A stretch of DNA of 64,000 nucleotides from [Actinomadura] parvosata subsp. kistnae (GCF_900323885.1 NZ_OOHJ01000018.1:1599001-1663000); one strand, 5' to 3'; positions 16,277 through 25,675 are shown, counted from the stretch's first letter. Notes: generated by a model from the sequence alone, not told the origin. Made by a program: numbers and translations.

Positions 16277-17711
16277 GAGCAATAGTCAAGACCTGTGGAT
16301 CATAAGTTCCTAGGCGGCTGTGGGGACAGGTGATTCGGTGGGGCGTTCGACGAGTTTGCCGTCGATAAAGGTGGCTCCGGCGCGGACCAGGGCGACCAGG
16401 TGGGCGCCGTTGATCGCGCGCCAGCGGGATTGGGCGGACTCGATCAGCTTGAAGGCCATGGCCAGGCCGGCGGCGCGGGAGCCGGGGCCCTTGGTGACCT
16501 TGGTGCGGTGCCGGACAGTGGCGAAGGTCGACTCGATCGGATTGGTGGTGCGCAGATGCCGCCAGTGCTCGGCCGGATAATCGTAGAAGGCCAGCAGGTG
16601 CTCGACGTCGTCGGTGATCTTGGCGACGGCCTTGGGAAACTTGGCGCCGTAGGCGGCCTCGAAGGCGGCGACCGCGGCGAGGGCATGGTCCTTGCTCTCG
16701 GCGTTCCAGATTTCGGCGAGGGCCTTCTTCGCGCCCGGGTGGGCTGACTTCGGGAGCGCCCCGAGCGCGTTGGCGATCTTGTGAAACCAGCACCTCTGAC
16801 CCCTGGCCTGCGGGAACACCTCGGCCAGCGCGGACCAGAAGCCGAGCGCGCCGTCACCGATGGCGAGCACCGGGGCGCGCATGCCGCGCCGGGCGCAATC
16901 GCGCAGCAGGTCGGCCCACGACTCCGTTGATTCGCGGTAGCCGTCGGTCAGCGCGACGAGTTCCTTGCGGCCGTCGGCGCGCACCCCGATCAGCACCAGC
17001 AGGCAGAGTTTGTGCTCCTCCAGGCGGATGTTGACGTGGATGCCATCGGCCCACAGGTAGACGTAGTCGACGCCGGACAGATCGCGATCGGCGAACGCGC
17101 GCTGCTCGGCCTTCCACTGCTCGGTGAGCTTGGTGATGACCGGAGCCGACAGGCCGTGGCCGGTGCCGAGGAACTGGCTCAGCGCGGGCACGAAGTCGCC
17201 GGTGGACAGGCCATGCAGGTAGAGCAGCGGCAGCACCTCGGTGATGGCCGGGCTCTTGCGGCACCAGGGCGGCAGGATGGCTGAGGAGAACCGGCGCCGC
17301 TCGCCGGTGGTCTCGTCGATGCGCTTGTCGTTGACCCGCGGGGCGTGCACCTCGATCGCGCCCGCGCTGGTCAGCACGGTGCGGGGCTGGTGGTGGCCGT
17401 TGCGCACGACCAGGCGGCGACCGGCCTCGTCGCGTTCGCCGGCGAAGGCGGCGATGTAGGCGTCGACCTCGGCCTTGAGCGCTTCGGCGAGCATCCGGCG
17501 GGCACCTTCACGCACCAGCTCGTCGATCAGCGCGGGTGAAGGGCCGGAGGCGTCCGTGTTGCGGTCGCTGTCGGCAGGGTCAGGGACTACGGTGAGCACG
17601 GGTGTGCCTTCCCGACCGACGTTGGCGCGTCGGTCATGTCTTGAGAACTCGCATGATCATCGGGAAGGTACACCCCCCTCCCGACCGATCCACAGGTCTC
17701 AAGCATTGCTC
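16277..17711 (-). mobile_element. IS256-family insertion sequence
   Basis: A 1435-bp element. The terminal inverted repeats start GAGCAAT at both ends and share a further GACCTGTGGATC, about 25 bp with three mismatches. AGGACCGTT is duplicated on both sides (16268-16276 and 17712-17720), within the 8-9 bp duplications made by this family. It contains a single intact transposase and interrupts a GntR gene. The perfect target repeat and intact gene indicate a recent insertion. Confidence 0.95.
16310..17599 (-). CDS. IS256-family (Mutator-type) transposase
   Basis: 429 residues, full length for the family. The DDE catalytic core is visible as LWADGIHVNIR, then AIGDGALGFWSAL, then NPIESTFATVRHRTKVTKG carrying the Glu. 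A helical insertion lies before the Glu and WFHKIANALGALPKS sits in the conserved C/H region. There is no frameshift. The product should be active in cut-and-paste or copy-out transposition of the surrounding element. Confidence 0.95.
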   Translation of the reverse strand: MLTVVPDPADSDRNTDASGPSPALIDELVREGARRMLAEALKAEVDAYIAAFAGERDEAGRRLVVRNGHHQPRTVLTSAGAIEVHAPRVNDKRIDETTGERRRFSSAILPPWCRKSPAITEVLPLLYLHGLSTGDFVPALSQFLGTGHGLSAPVITKLTEQWKAEQRAFADRDLSGVDYVYLWADGIHVNIRLEEHKLCLLVLIGVRADGRKELVALTDGYRESTESWADLLRDCARRGMRAPVLAIGDGALGFWSALAEVFPQARGQRCWFHKIANALGALPKSAHPGAKKALAEIWNAESKDHALAAVAAFEAAYGAKFPKAVAKITDDVEHLLAFYDYPAEHWRHLRTTNPIESTFATVRHRTKVTKGPGSRAAGLAMAFKLIESAQSRWRAINGAHLVALVRAGATFIDGKLVERPTESPVPTAA

Positions 17712-17991
17712 AGGACCGTTCCCGCTGGGAGCAGATCCTCGAAGTCCTGAACGAGCGCATCAACTCGGGCGAGTGGGGTCCCAAGTTCAAGATCTCCGAG
17801 GTCAAGCTCATGGAAGAGTTCGGAGTCGCCCGCCCCACCATACGCAAGGCCATGGAACGCCTCAGAAGCGCGGGGAAGGTCTACACCGTCCCCAACCTGG
17901 GCAGCTTCGTCAAAACCGGCAGCGAGGCCGAGTAGAGCAAGAACGCCAACGTCCTCAAGGAGAGCGCCTCCGCGGAGTAGGCTCCGGGGAC

Positions 17992-18465
17992 GTGAGCCAG
18001 CGGATCGACTACTACAACGACCCGAGAGCACCAGCCGCCAACAGCCTCGTCCCCTCCGTGAATGTCGTCGTCACCAACGAGGCCGGCGAACTGCTGCTCA
18101 TCCGCCGCTCCGACAACGACAACTGGGCCCTGCCCGGTGGCGCCATCGACCTCGGCGAGTCCATCCCTCAGGCCGCCATCCGCGAGACCCTCGAAGAGAC
18201 CGGGATCACCTGCGAGATCACGGGGCTGGTCGGCACCTACAGCAACCCCGGCCACGTCATTCACTACACCGGCAACGACGAGGTCCGCCAGGAGTTCTCT
18301 CTCGTTCTTACGGCGCGACCCGTGAGCGGCGAGCCGACTCCGAGCCCGGAATCCCGAGAGGTGCGCTGGGTGATGCCGGACGAACTCGACACCTACGACA
18401 TGCACCGCTCCATGCGGCTGAGAATCAGCCACTTCCTGCAAGGCAACTGTCCCCACATCGGCTGA
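17992..18465 (+). CDS. Nudix hydrolase, candidate Pif-like transfer-immunity protein
   Basis: 157 residues from GTG 17992. The Nudix box is complete: G-x5-E-x7-RE-x-L-E-E-x-G-I (GAIDLGESIPQAAIRETLEE), predicting Mg-dependent cleavage of a nucleoside-diphosphate-linked compound. The gene lies 56 bp after the split GntR gene and upstream of a P-loop ATPase inside the element. In pSAM2 the immunity factor Pif contains a Nudix motif and blocks redundant transfer between element-bearing cells. The same role here is inference from position and domain, not from a sequence match. Confidence 0.85.
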   Translation: MSQRIDYYNDPRAPAANSLVPSVNVVVTNEAGELLLIRRSDNDNWALPGGAIDLGESIPQAAIRETLEETGITCEITGLVGTYSNPGHVIHYTGNDEVRQEFSLVLTARPVSGEPTPSPESREVRWVMPDELDTYDMHRSMRLRISHFLQGNCPHIG

Positions 18466-18546
18466 ATCAGGCGCAGTCGATGGCACGCAGCTTCAACCGC
18501 GACGACCAGCTACCGCCCTTGCCTCCGTCTACCGCTTTCAGGTGAA

Positions 18547-19323
18547 ATGACCGTATCGGAAGACAGCATCCCAGCTCTCCCGACGCCCGCCGACCCTTCG
18601 CGCGACAACGCAGCCGACCGCCTGATCGAACACACCCTGCTCCAAGTCACGGGCCACCCAGGCAATGACGGGGCGAACACCCTCCTCAACGGCGTCATTG
18701 GCGCGTGGCGACGCCACCAGGGCCGCGGCAGCTCGAAGCCAACCCTCACACTCGTCGCCGGCTACCCCGGATCGGGCAAGACCGAGTTCTCCCGGTTCCT
18801 CTCCTGTCTCACTGGCTGGACCCTCCTCGACAAGGACACCTTGACCCGCCCTTTGGTCGAGCGGCTCCTTGTCTCTCTCGGCGGCGACCCTGACGACCGG
18901 CACACGGAGCTGTACCTGCGCGAGGTGCGACCGTTGGAGTACCGCTGCCTGATGGAGACGGCCTTCGACAACCTGAGCGCAGGGACCTCCTCGATCCTGT
19001 CGGCTCCGTTCATCGCCGAACTGGCCGACCCCAACTGGGTGTCTGCCCTGATCAATCGCTGCGCCGCCGGGGGCGGCAACGTGGCGGTGGTGTGGGTGCG
19101 ATGCGACGCCGCATCCATGCGCGAGCACGTCGAACTCCGCGGCGACCCGCGCGACGCGTGGAAGCTCCAGAACTGGGAGGCGTACGCCGGCACCCTCAAC
19201 ACCGAGACTCAACCCTCCACCGCCCACGTCGTCGTCGACAATCGGCTCGGCACCGCAATCGCTCTCGTCCACCAAGCGCGCGAGAAGCTGAACCGGATCC
19301 TTGCGGGACTGGAGCTACCCTGA
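18547..19323 (+). CDS. P-loop kinase/AAA-type ATP-binding protein
   Basis: 258 residues. Walker A AGYPGSGKTEFSR lies near residues 76-88, followed by LLDKDTLTRPLVERLL, the arrangement of small P-loop kinases (zeta-toxin, chloramphenicol phosphotransferase and AAA_33 types). VAVVWVRCDAASMREHVELR resembles the lid/Arg region of such kinases. The substrate is unknown. It follows the Nudix gene on the same strand and is the last recognisable element gene. No antitoxin-like partner is evident, so a toxin role is not claimed. Confidence 0.75.
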   Translation: MTVSEDSIPALPTPADPSRDNAADRLIEHTLLQVTGHPGNDGANTLLNGVIGAWRRHQGRGSSKPTLTLVAGYPGSGKTEFSRFLSCLTGWTLLDKDTLTRPLVERLLVSLGGDPDDRHTELYLREVRPLEYRCLMETAFDNLSAGTSSILSAPFIAELADPNWVSALINRCAAGGGNVAVVWVRCDAASMREHVELRGDPRDAWKLQNWEAYAGTLNTETQPSTAHVVVDNRLGTAIALVHQAREKLNRILAGLELP

Positions 19324-19487
19324 GCGACGAACCTCAGCAAGGCGTCAAGCATCGACTGAGCTTCCTCGAGACCAGCAAAAGCGCGGGTAGACAGCATGCT
19401 CGCCCAAGTGCTCGCCGACTGGATGAGACTTTTCTCTACGGTTTCAAGGGCGGCCCGCTGCGCGGTCCGCCGGGCGCGCTGGCCGGT

Positions 19488-19530
19488 CTGCGTGCCCGGC
19501 TGCGGCTCTTCGGCCGGTCCGGGCACGCAG
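19488..19530. terminator. 12-bp perfect hairpin between the AICE and the defence cassette
   Basis: CTGCGTGCCCGG (19488-19499) and CCGGGCACGCAG (19519-19530) are exact reverse complements with a 19-nt GC-rich loop. It lies downstream of the P-loop ATPase and about 380 bp before the Res gene. Most likely a terminator; no T-run follows. Confidence 0.5.
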
Positions 19531-19908
19531 CATCCAGCACGCCCTCAGACGTCAGATGTAACCAGCTAACGCCCTGACGATCGCTCACTTCGGCAATCTC
19601 CGAACCGGCTGGGGCGATCGGCTGCCGCACGGCTTCCGGTGCTCGAGCCTGGCGGCCCTGCGCTCCGGGTCGGGTTGCCATCGAGTGACGGTGTTCTCGC
19701 CGCGAAAGATGCGGCGGTCGAGGGAACAGCGACCATGCCGCGCATGGCTCGTAAGACGATGTCTGAAGATACAGATGAGTATCCCCTCATGAACTTCTTC
19801 GTAGCGCCGCCCGTTGCAGGAAAGAACAAGATCGCAATCCCGTGGCCATTTGTGGTCAAGGCCGCTAATCTGGGGGCGCTAAAAACCTGATAGTTACGGA
19901 GGCGGCGA
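19531..19908. other. Intergenic region before the defence cassette
   Basis: No convincing gene. Base composition becomes more A/T-rich from about 19740 towards the Res start. A 43-codon frame beginning ATG 19759 ends 19 bp before the Res gene but has no recognisable features. The Res ribosome site GGAGG is at the very end. Promoters for the cassette are probably here, but no clear -35/-10 pair could be fixed. Confidence 0.4.
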
Positions 19909-22900
19909 GTGACGGACCGTGTCATCGAGAACCCGATCATCAACTCGCCCTACCTCCCGCCAAGCAAGCACTTCGAGTTCGACAGCCACGGCGTCCCCGG
20001 CGACATCAAGGAAGGCCGTCGCCCGAGTTCCTTCTTCATCCCAGTCCCCAAGGCCCAGAAGGGCAATGCGCAAGTCGCGCTTGACCTTCCCGAGCTTGGA
20101 CTGACCGGCGATCAGATCGAGCAGAACCACTTTGTCAACGCGATCCGGCGCAAGGTCGACGGTTGGCGCATCCGCGGCTATCCCGACGTCACCCCGACCT
20201 CGCGCCGCTTGCTCGAATATTGGAGCGATCCCAGCAGGGACAACAAGATCCTGTTCTGTCAGCGCGAGGCCGCCGAGACCGCGATCTACCTTGCCGAGGC
20301 CGCGCACAAGCAGGGCGATCCCTCGATCCACAACACCCTCGCCGAGATCAACGCCACCTACAACAACGGGCTTCCCCGGGTCGCGCTGAAGATGGCGACC
20401 GGTTCGGGCAAGACGATCGTGATGGCCATGCTGATTGCCTGGCAGACTTTGAACAAGGTTGCCAGCCCGCAGGACAAGCGGTTCGCCAAGCGCTTCTTGG
20501 TCGTCGCTCCAGGCCTGACGATCCGTGATCGGCTCCGTGTCCTGCTGCCCGAGGACGACGGCAACTACTACCGAATGCGCGACCTGGTTCCGGTCGATCT
20601 GTACGGCTCACTCGCCCAAGCGAAGATCGTCATCACGAACTATCACGCGTTCCAGCGTCGCGAGACCAAGCTCGGCCAGGGCGTGGCCAAGACCACCAAG
20701 GAGCTGCTGGCCGGCAAGTCCGGCGCTCCGAGCCCGTTCCTGGAGACCGTTGGCCAGATGGTGGCGCGAGTCTGCCGGGAGTTGGGCGACAGTAAGTCTG
20801 AGATCGTTGTCCTCAACGACGAGGCCCATCACTGCTACCGCGACCGAATCGACGACCCAGAAGAGGGCGCCGACACAAGTCTCAGCGGCGAGAGCAAGAA
20901 GGAAGCCGAAGGTCGCAACGATGAGGCTCGCGTATGGTTCCGGGGCCTGCAGGCGGTCAAGGCCAAGCTCGGCATCAAGGCCGTCTACGACCTGTCCGCC
21001 ACCCCGTTCTTCCTGGCCGGCTCCGGCTACAAGGAGGGCACGCTCTTCCCTTGGGTGGCAAGCGACTTCTCCCTAGTGGAGGCGATCGAGTCGGGGATCG
21101 TGAAGATCCCCCGGGTGCCGGTGGATGATAACAGCACTTCGGTCGACGTTACCTATCTCCAGCTGTGGCAGAACATCCGCGACCAGCTCCCCAAAAAGGG
21201 CCGTAAGGACCAGAGCGTCTCGCCCGAGCACCTGCCGCCGGCTCTCGAAGGCGCTCTGCACAGCCTCTACGACTCCTACAAGAAGTCCTTCGAAGCGTGG
21301 CAGGACTCAGAGGCAGCCAAGCAGGGCGACCCCCCGCCGGTCTTCATCGTGGTGTGTAACAACACCACGGTTTCCAAGATGGTCTACGACTGGATTGGTG
21401 GCTGGGACAAGCCGGTGGGCGAGGAGACGACCGTCGCGGTCCGTGGCAAGCTTCCGCTGTTCTCCAACGTGGACGACAACGGCCAGTGGCTGCATCGGCC
21501 GCCAACGATCTTGGTTGATTCCGAGCAGTTCGAGAAAGGCGAGTTGACGCCAGAGTTCCGCAAGACACTCGGTCGCGAGATCGAGGAGTTCAAGCAGGAA
21601 TACGCCCAACGCTTCCCAGGCCGCTCCGCCGATGATGTAGACGATGTCCAGATCTTGCGCGAGGTGATGAACACCGTCGGTAAGACCGGCAAACTCGGCG
21701 GGCACGTCCGCTGTGTGGTCAGCGTCTCCATGCTCACCGAAGGCTGGGATGCCAACACCGTCACGCACATCCTGGGCGTGCGCGCCTTCAGCACCCAGCT
21801 CCTGTGCGAGCAGGTGGTCGGACGCGGCCTGCGCCGCCGCTCCTACGCGGTCGACGAGAACGGCTTCTTCACCCCTGAGTACGCCGATGTATACGGCGTG
21901 CCGTTCCAGTTCATGCCCACCAGTGGGAAGGTCGTCGATCCGAAGCTGCGTGTCACCCGCCATGTGCGCGCCATTCCTGGCCGCGAACACGCGGAGATCA
22001 GCTTTCCAAGGCTTGTCGGCTACCGCATTGAACTGCCCGATGAAGAACTGGTCGCGGACTTCGACGAGGACAGCCGGATTCGGATCACCACCGACATGAT
22101 CCCTACTCAGACCACGGTCGCCGGCGTCGTGGGCGACGTGGGTATGGATGTCCTCCAAGGACTGCAAGAGGCTCGTGAGCAGGAGGTCGCCTTCGAGCTA
22201 GCTAGGCGGGTCATGGAGAGTTACCTCACTGACCCCAACGACCGCAAGCCGTGGCTCTTCCCGCAAATCCTGCGGATCACTAAGCGTTGGCTGGCGGAAT
22301 GTATCGACTACGACCCCCATACCTTCGTCGGCCTGCTGCTGATCGCCCAGCACGGCGATCGAGCCGCCCGACGGATCAAGGACTCGATCCTGACCACTAA
22401 GGGCGACCGGCAGCCGCGCGCCTTGCCGATCTTCCGTCCCTTCGACCACGTCGGCTCCACCGCCGAGGTGAACTTCTCTACCACCAAGCAGGTCTTCCCG
22501 ACCGCTGAGGAGAAGAGCCACGTCAACTACGTCGTACTCGACGGGGTGGACGGTAACACCTGGGAGCAGAAGGTCGCCCAGATCCTGGAATCCATGGAAC
22601 AGGTCGCTGCCTACGTCAAGAATGACCACCTAGGCTTCAGCATCCCTTACTCAATCAGCGGCCAGACCCGCCAATACGTCCCGGACTTCCTGGTACGGCT
22701 GAAGCCCATCCCCGGCGATGACCTGGTCCGCACGCTGATCGTCGAGGTCTCCGGCAGCCACAAGCCCGCCGATTCCACCCACGAGAAGGCAGTGACGACG
22801 CGTGATCGCTGGGTTCCCGCAGTTAACAACCACGGTGGCTTCGGCCAGTGGAGCTACTGCGAACTGAAAGATCCTGAGAAGTTCCGCACCGGGCTGGAGC

Positions 22901-23007
22901 AAGCGATCCAAGCGTTGTATGGCGGCTTCGGTACCAGTGCTCAGGTCGGCCCTACATGGGACCTCGACCCCACGACCACAATGATCCTCGCCGGTGAAGG
23001 GAAGTAG
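19909..23007 (+). CDS. res: Type III-like restriction enzyme, Res helicase-nuclease subunit
   Basis: 1032 residues from GTG 19909 with GGAGG 6 nt upstream. The superfamily 2 helicase core has Walker A ATGSGKT (163-169), NDEAHHCY with DEAH at 304-307, SATPFF, and the C-terminal TEGWDANTVTHI and QVVGRGLRRRSY motifs (motifs V and VI). Near the C-terminus YVPDFLVRL (Asp926) and LIVEVSGSHK (Glu946) give the PD-(D/E)XK nuclease pattern, though Ser948 stands where the catalytic Lys is usual. It resembles the Res-like restriction endonucleases that pair with beta-class Mod proteins. It translocates on DNA and cleaves unmodified targets. The mod gene starts 4 bp later. Confidence 0.9.
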   Translation: MTDRVIENPIINSPYLPPSKHFEFDSHGVPGDIKEGRRPSSFFIPVPKAQKGNAQVALDLPELGLTGDQIEQNHFVNAIRRKVDGWRIRGYPDVTPTSRRLLEYWSDPSRDNKILFCQREAAETAIYLAEAAHKQGDPSIHNTLAEINATYNNGLPRVALKMATGSGKTIVMAMLIAWQTLNKVASPQDKRFAKRFLVVAPGLTIRDRLRVLLPEDDGNYYRMRDLVPVDLYGSLAQAKIVITNYHAFQRRETKLGQGVAKTTKELLAGKSGAPSPFLETVGQMVARVCRELGDSKSEIVVLNDEAHHCYRDRIDDPEEGADTSLSGESKKEAEGRNDEARVWFRGLQAVKAKLGIKAVYDLSATPFFLAGSGYKEGTLFPWVASDFSLVEAIESGIVKIPRVPVDDNSTSVDVTYLQLWQNIRDQLPKKGRKDQSVSPEHLPPALEGALHSLYDSYKKSFEAWQDSEAAKQGDPPPVFIVVCNNTTVSKMVYDWIGGWDKPVGEETTVAVRGKLPLFSNVDDNGQWLHRPPTILVDSEQFEKGELTPEFRKTLGREIEEFKQEYAQRFPGRSADDVDDVQILREVMNTVGKTGKLGGHVRCVVSVSMLTEGWDANTVTHILGVRAFSTQLLCEQVVGRGLRRRSYAVDENGFFTPEYADVYGVPFQFMPTSGKVVDPKLRVTRHVRAIPGREHAEISFPRLVGYRIELPDEELVADFDEDSRIRITTDMIPTQTTVAGVVGDVGMDVLQGLQEAREQEVAFELARRVMESYLTDPNDRKPWLFPQILRITKRWLAECIDYDPHTFVGLLLIAQHGDRAARRIKDSILTTKGDRQPRALPIFRPFDHVGSTAEVNFSTTKQVFPTAEEKSHVNYVVLDGVDGNTWEQKVAQILESMEQVAAYVKNDHLGFSIPYSISGQTRQYVPDFLVRLKPIPGDDLVRTLIVEVSGSHKPADSTHEKAVTTRDRWVPAVNNHGGFGQWSYCELKDPEKFRTGLEQAIQALYGGFGTSAQVGPTWDLDPTTTMILAGEGK

Positions 23008-23011
23008 CGGG

Positions 23012-25675
23012 ATGCCGCCGAAGAAGACCTCCGGGCCGACCATCGTCGAGTCGTTCAAGCACGAGGACAAGCGGACAAACATCCCCACCGCAGACTCCCA
23101 CGACCTGCTGGATGAGCAGGCCGCCGAGATCGCCAAGCTGCGTTATCCCCGTAACCCTGAACTGGACCCGCAGTTGGTCTGGAAGGGCAAAGACGCTCAG
23201 GACTCCGAGGACCTGGTGGTTGACGCTCCGCCAATTTACATCCAGGAAAAGATCGACCCGCGCGTCCTCATCGAGAACTTGCGCCGTACGGCTGAGCGCC
23301 CCGAGGACGAGCCGGAACTCACACTCTTTGACACCTTCGACGGCCTGGAGGGTTTCGAGGCGGTCGAGTACTACAAGCACCAGGCGAACTGGTCCAACCG
23401 GATGATCCTTGGCGACTCACTCCAGGTCATGGGCTCACTCGTGGAGAAAGAGAACCTCCGCGGCAAGGTTCAGATGATCTATATCGACCCGCCGTACGGA
23501 ATTAAGTTCGGTTCCAACTTCCAACCTTCCATGCAGCACAACAAAGTGAGGGACGGCAAGCCGGAAGACGTGACCCGGGAGGTTGAGCAGATCAAGGCTT
23601 TTCGCGACACATGGAAGCACGGGATCGGCTCATACCTCACCTATCTGCGGGACCGCTTCATTATCGCCCGCGACCTACTCACTGAATCCGGCAGTGTCTT
23701 CGTGCAAATCGGCGATGAAAACGTTCATCTCGTAAGATCGCTACTCGACGAGATCTTTGGCAACGAGAACTTCGCCAGCCTGATCACATTCAAAACGACA
23801 TCCGGCGCGGGAAGCTTTGCAGGTGGCACAAACGTACTCGCCGGCGTTACCAACTATATATTGTGGTACGCCAAAAAGTTGGAGAATGTAAAGTATCGGC
23901 AGCTCTTTCAAAGCAAGGGGCTGTCGGGACCGGGAGCCTCCGGCTACTCATTTGTCGAGCTTCCAGACGGGCAGCGCATTCGCATATCTTCTAGCGGACA
24001 ACCCCCTGAAGGCAGGGTATTCACCGCCGATAATCTGACAAGCCAGACTACCCGTGTCGGACAGACTACAGTATTTCCGGTAGAGGTGGACGGCGTTACC
24101 TACTCGCCCAACAAGGGCGGTTGGAAGACAAATAGAATCGGAATGGAGCGCCTCAAGGCCGCCAATCGACTGATTGGTCTAGGAAAGACTCTGCGCTACG
24201 TCCGATACCTGGACGACTTCCCGGCATTTCCATACAATAACTCCTGGGACGATACGACGACAGCAGGCTTCGGTGATCCGAAGATCTATGTTGTCCAGAC
24301 GAACACAAAGGTTATCGAGCGCTGCCTTCTCATGACAACCGATCCAGGAGACCTAGTGCTGGATCCAACTTGTGGCGCAGGAACAACAGCGTATTCTGCT
24401 GAACAGTGGGGACGTCGCTGGATCACTATTGACACGTCGCGTGTCGCCTTGGCCTTGGCCAGGCAGCGGCTAATGAGCGCTCTTTACCCGTACTATCTTC
24501 TTGCCGATTCTAGAGAGGGGCAACTTCGCGAGGCGAAAATCTCTGGACACCCGCCTATCTCAGGAGGCGTCGATAACGACATCCGCAGAGGTTTTGTTTA
24601 CAAGCGAATCCCACATATTGGATTGAAATCGATCGCGAACAATCCCGATCTCGAGCCCGGGATGACTCGCGAACAAATCAACGCCGCGATCAAGCGTCAC
24701 TCCGAACAAGAACTTCTCTATGATCAGCCCTATGAGGACAAGTCAAAGCTCCGTGTCTCTGGCCCTTTCACGGTGGAGTCCCTGGCCCCGCACAAGACCA
24801 TCGCGGCCGCCGTACTGTCTCGCACCGAACAGGCCGCGACCGAGGCGGACGCATCCAGCTTCGAACAGTCGATCCTGGACAACCTCGCCAAGGCCGGCGT
24901 GCAGAATGGCCGGAAGAACGAGCGGCTGGAGTTCGAGTCGCTCATCCCGTTCGCCGGCGAACTGATCAACGCCGAGGGCATCCAGCAGACGAGCGAGAAG
25001 GACGTACCCCAGCGAATCGCAGTGAGCATCGGCCCGCAGTATGGCACGGTGAACCCGGAGTGGATCCGGCGCGCGGCCCGCGAGGCACTCCGAGGCCTGG
25101 GCTTCGACCTGCTCATCGTGTGCGCGTTCGCCTTCGACCCGCAGGCGATCAAGACCACCGAGGAGTTCAAGCCGAACGCCGAGGACTTCGCATCCGTGCA
25201 GGAGGAGCGCAAGCTCGGCAAGCTGCCGGTGCTGCTGGTGCGGATGAACACCGACCTCGTCATGGCGGACGTGCTGAAGAAGACCGATACCGGCAACCTA
25301 TTCATGGTCTTCGGTGAGCCGGACATCGCGCTCGAGCGCACCGACGAGGGCGTGATAGTGGAGGTGCGCGGGATCGACGTCTACGACCCCACCCGAGGCG
25401 AGATCCGGTCGAACGGTACGAACGAGATCGCCATGTGGATGATTGACACCGACTATGACGGTGAGTCGTTCTTCGTTCGGCACTGCTACTTCACTGGCGG
25501 TCAGAAGCCGTACGAGCGGCTAAAGAAGGCGCTCAAGGCCGACATCGACGAGGCCGCCTGGGAGCAGCTCTACACGACCCGCTCGCAGCCGTTCCGCACC
25601 CCCGATACCGGGAAGATCGCGGTGAAGGTGATCAATCACTACGGCGACGAGGTCCTTCAGGTCTACGACGTTTGA
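23012..25675 (+). CDS. mod: Type III-like DNA methyltransferase, Mod subunit
   Basis: 887 residues from ATG 23012; an upstream in-frame GTG at 22994 would overlap res. Beta-class motif order: DPPY at 159-162 (IYIDPPYGIKFGSN) comes first and the AdoMet motif DPTCGAGTT at 451 last, with the target-recognition region between. N6-adenine methylation is expected. It should both protect the host and give the Res complex its specificity. From about 23690 to 24720 base composition is visibly more A/T-rich with codons such as ATA and AGA, against GC-rich flanks, suggesting a swapped recognition region. Its long C-terminal part (after about residue 590) is unassigned. Confidence 0.92.
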   Translation: MPPKKTSGPTIVESFKHEDKRTNIPTADSHDLLDEQAAEIAKLRYPRNPELDPQLVWKGKDAQDSEDLVVDAPPIYIQEKIDPRVLIENLRRTAERPEDEPELTLFDTFDGLEGFEAVEYYKHQANWSNRMILGDSLQVMGSLVEKENLRGKVQMIYIDPPYGIKFGSNFQPSMQHNKVRDGKPEDVTREVEQIKAFRDTWKHGIGSYLTYLRDRFIIARDLLTESGSVFVQIGDENVHLVRSLLDEIFGNENFASLITFKTTSGAGSFAGGTNVLAGVTNYILWYAKKLENVKYRQLFQSKGLSGPGASGYSFVELPDGQRIRISSSGQPPEGRVFTADNLTSQTTRVGQTTVFPVEVDGVTYSPNKGGWKTNRIGMERLKAANRLIGLGKTLRYVRYLDDFPAFPYNNSWDDTTTAGFGDPKIYVVQTNTKVIERCLLMTTDPGDLVLDPTCGAGTTAYSAEQWGRRWITIDTSRVALALARQRLMSALYPYYLLADSREGQLREAKISGHPPISGGVDNDIRRGFVYKRIPHIGLKSIANNPDLEPGMTREQINAAIKRHSEQELLYDQPYEDKSKLRVSGPFTVESLAPHKTIAAAVLSRTEQAATEADASSFEQSILDNLAKAGVQNGRKNERLEFESLIPFAGELINAEGIQQTSEKDVPQRIAVSIGPQYGTVNPEWIRRAAREALRGLGFDLLIVCAFAFDPQAIKTTEEFKPNAEDFASVQEERKLGKLPVLLVRMNTDLVMADVLKKTDTGNLFMVFGEPDIALERTDEGVIVEVRGIDVYDPTRGEIRSNGTNEIAMWMIDTDYDGESFFVRHCYFTGGQKPYERLKKALKADIDEAAWEQLYTTRSQPFRTPDTGKIAVKVINHYGDEVLQVYDV

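Larger units (their letters stand above)
16225..17935 (+). pseudogene. GntR-family regulator gene split by an IS256 insertion
   Basis: The 5' part (16225-16276; MARYVEHTRTWEFDEDR) and the 3' part (17721-17935; SRWEQILEVLNERINSGEWG onward) join exactly in frame when the IS and one copy of the 9-bp target repeat AGGACCGTT are removed. The rebuilt product is 88 residues, a bare GntR winged helix (KISEVKLMEEFGVARPTIRK; AGKVYTVPNLGSFV) without a ligand domain. As it stands the protein would stop 1 codon into the IS. It lies directly upstream of the Nudix gene, so its loss may have altered control of that gene. Confidence 0.9.

Noticed and set aside
17602..17991. N-terminal extension of the Nudix frame across the IS junction
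   Set aside because: The extension covers the IS end and the GntR fragment in a different frame; GTG 17992 begins the conserved protein.
18547..19323. Zeta-type toxin call for the P-loop protein
   Set aside because: Only the P-loop and general layout fit; no epsilon-like antitoxin lies beside it, so toxicity is not supported.
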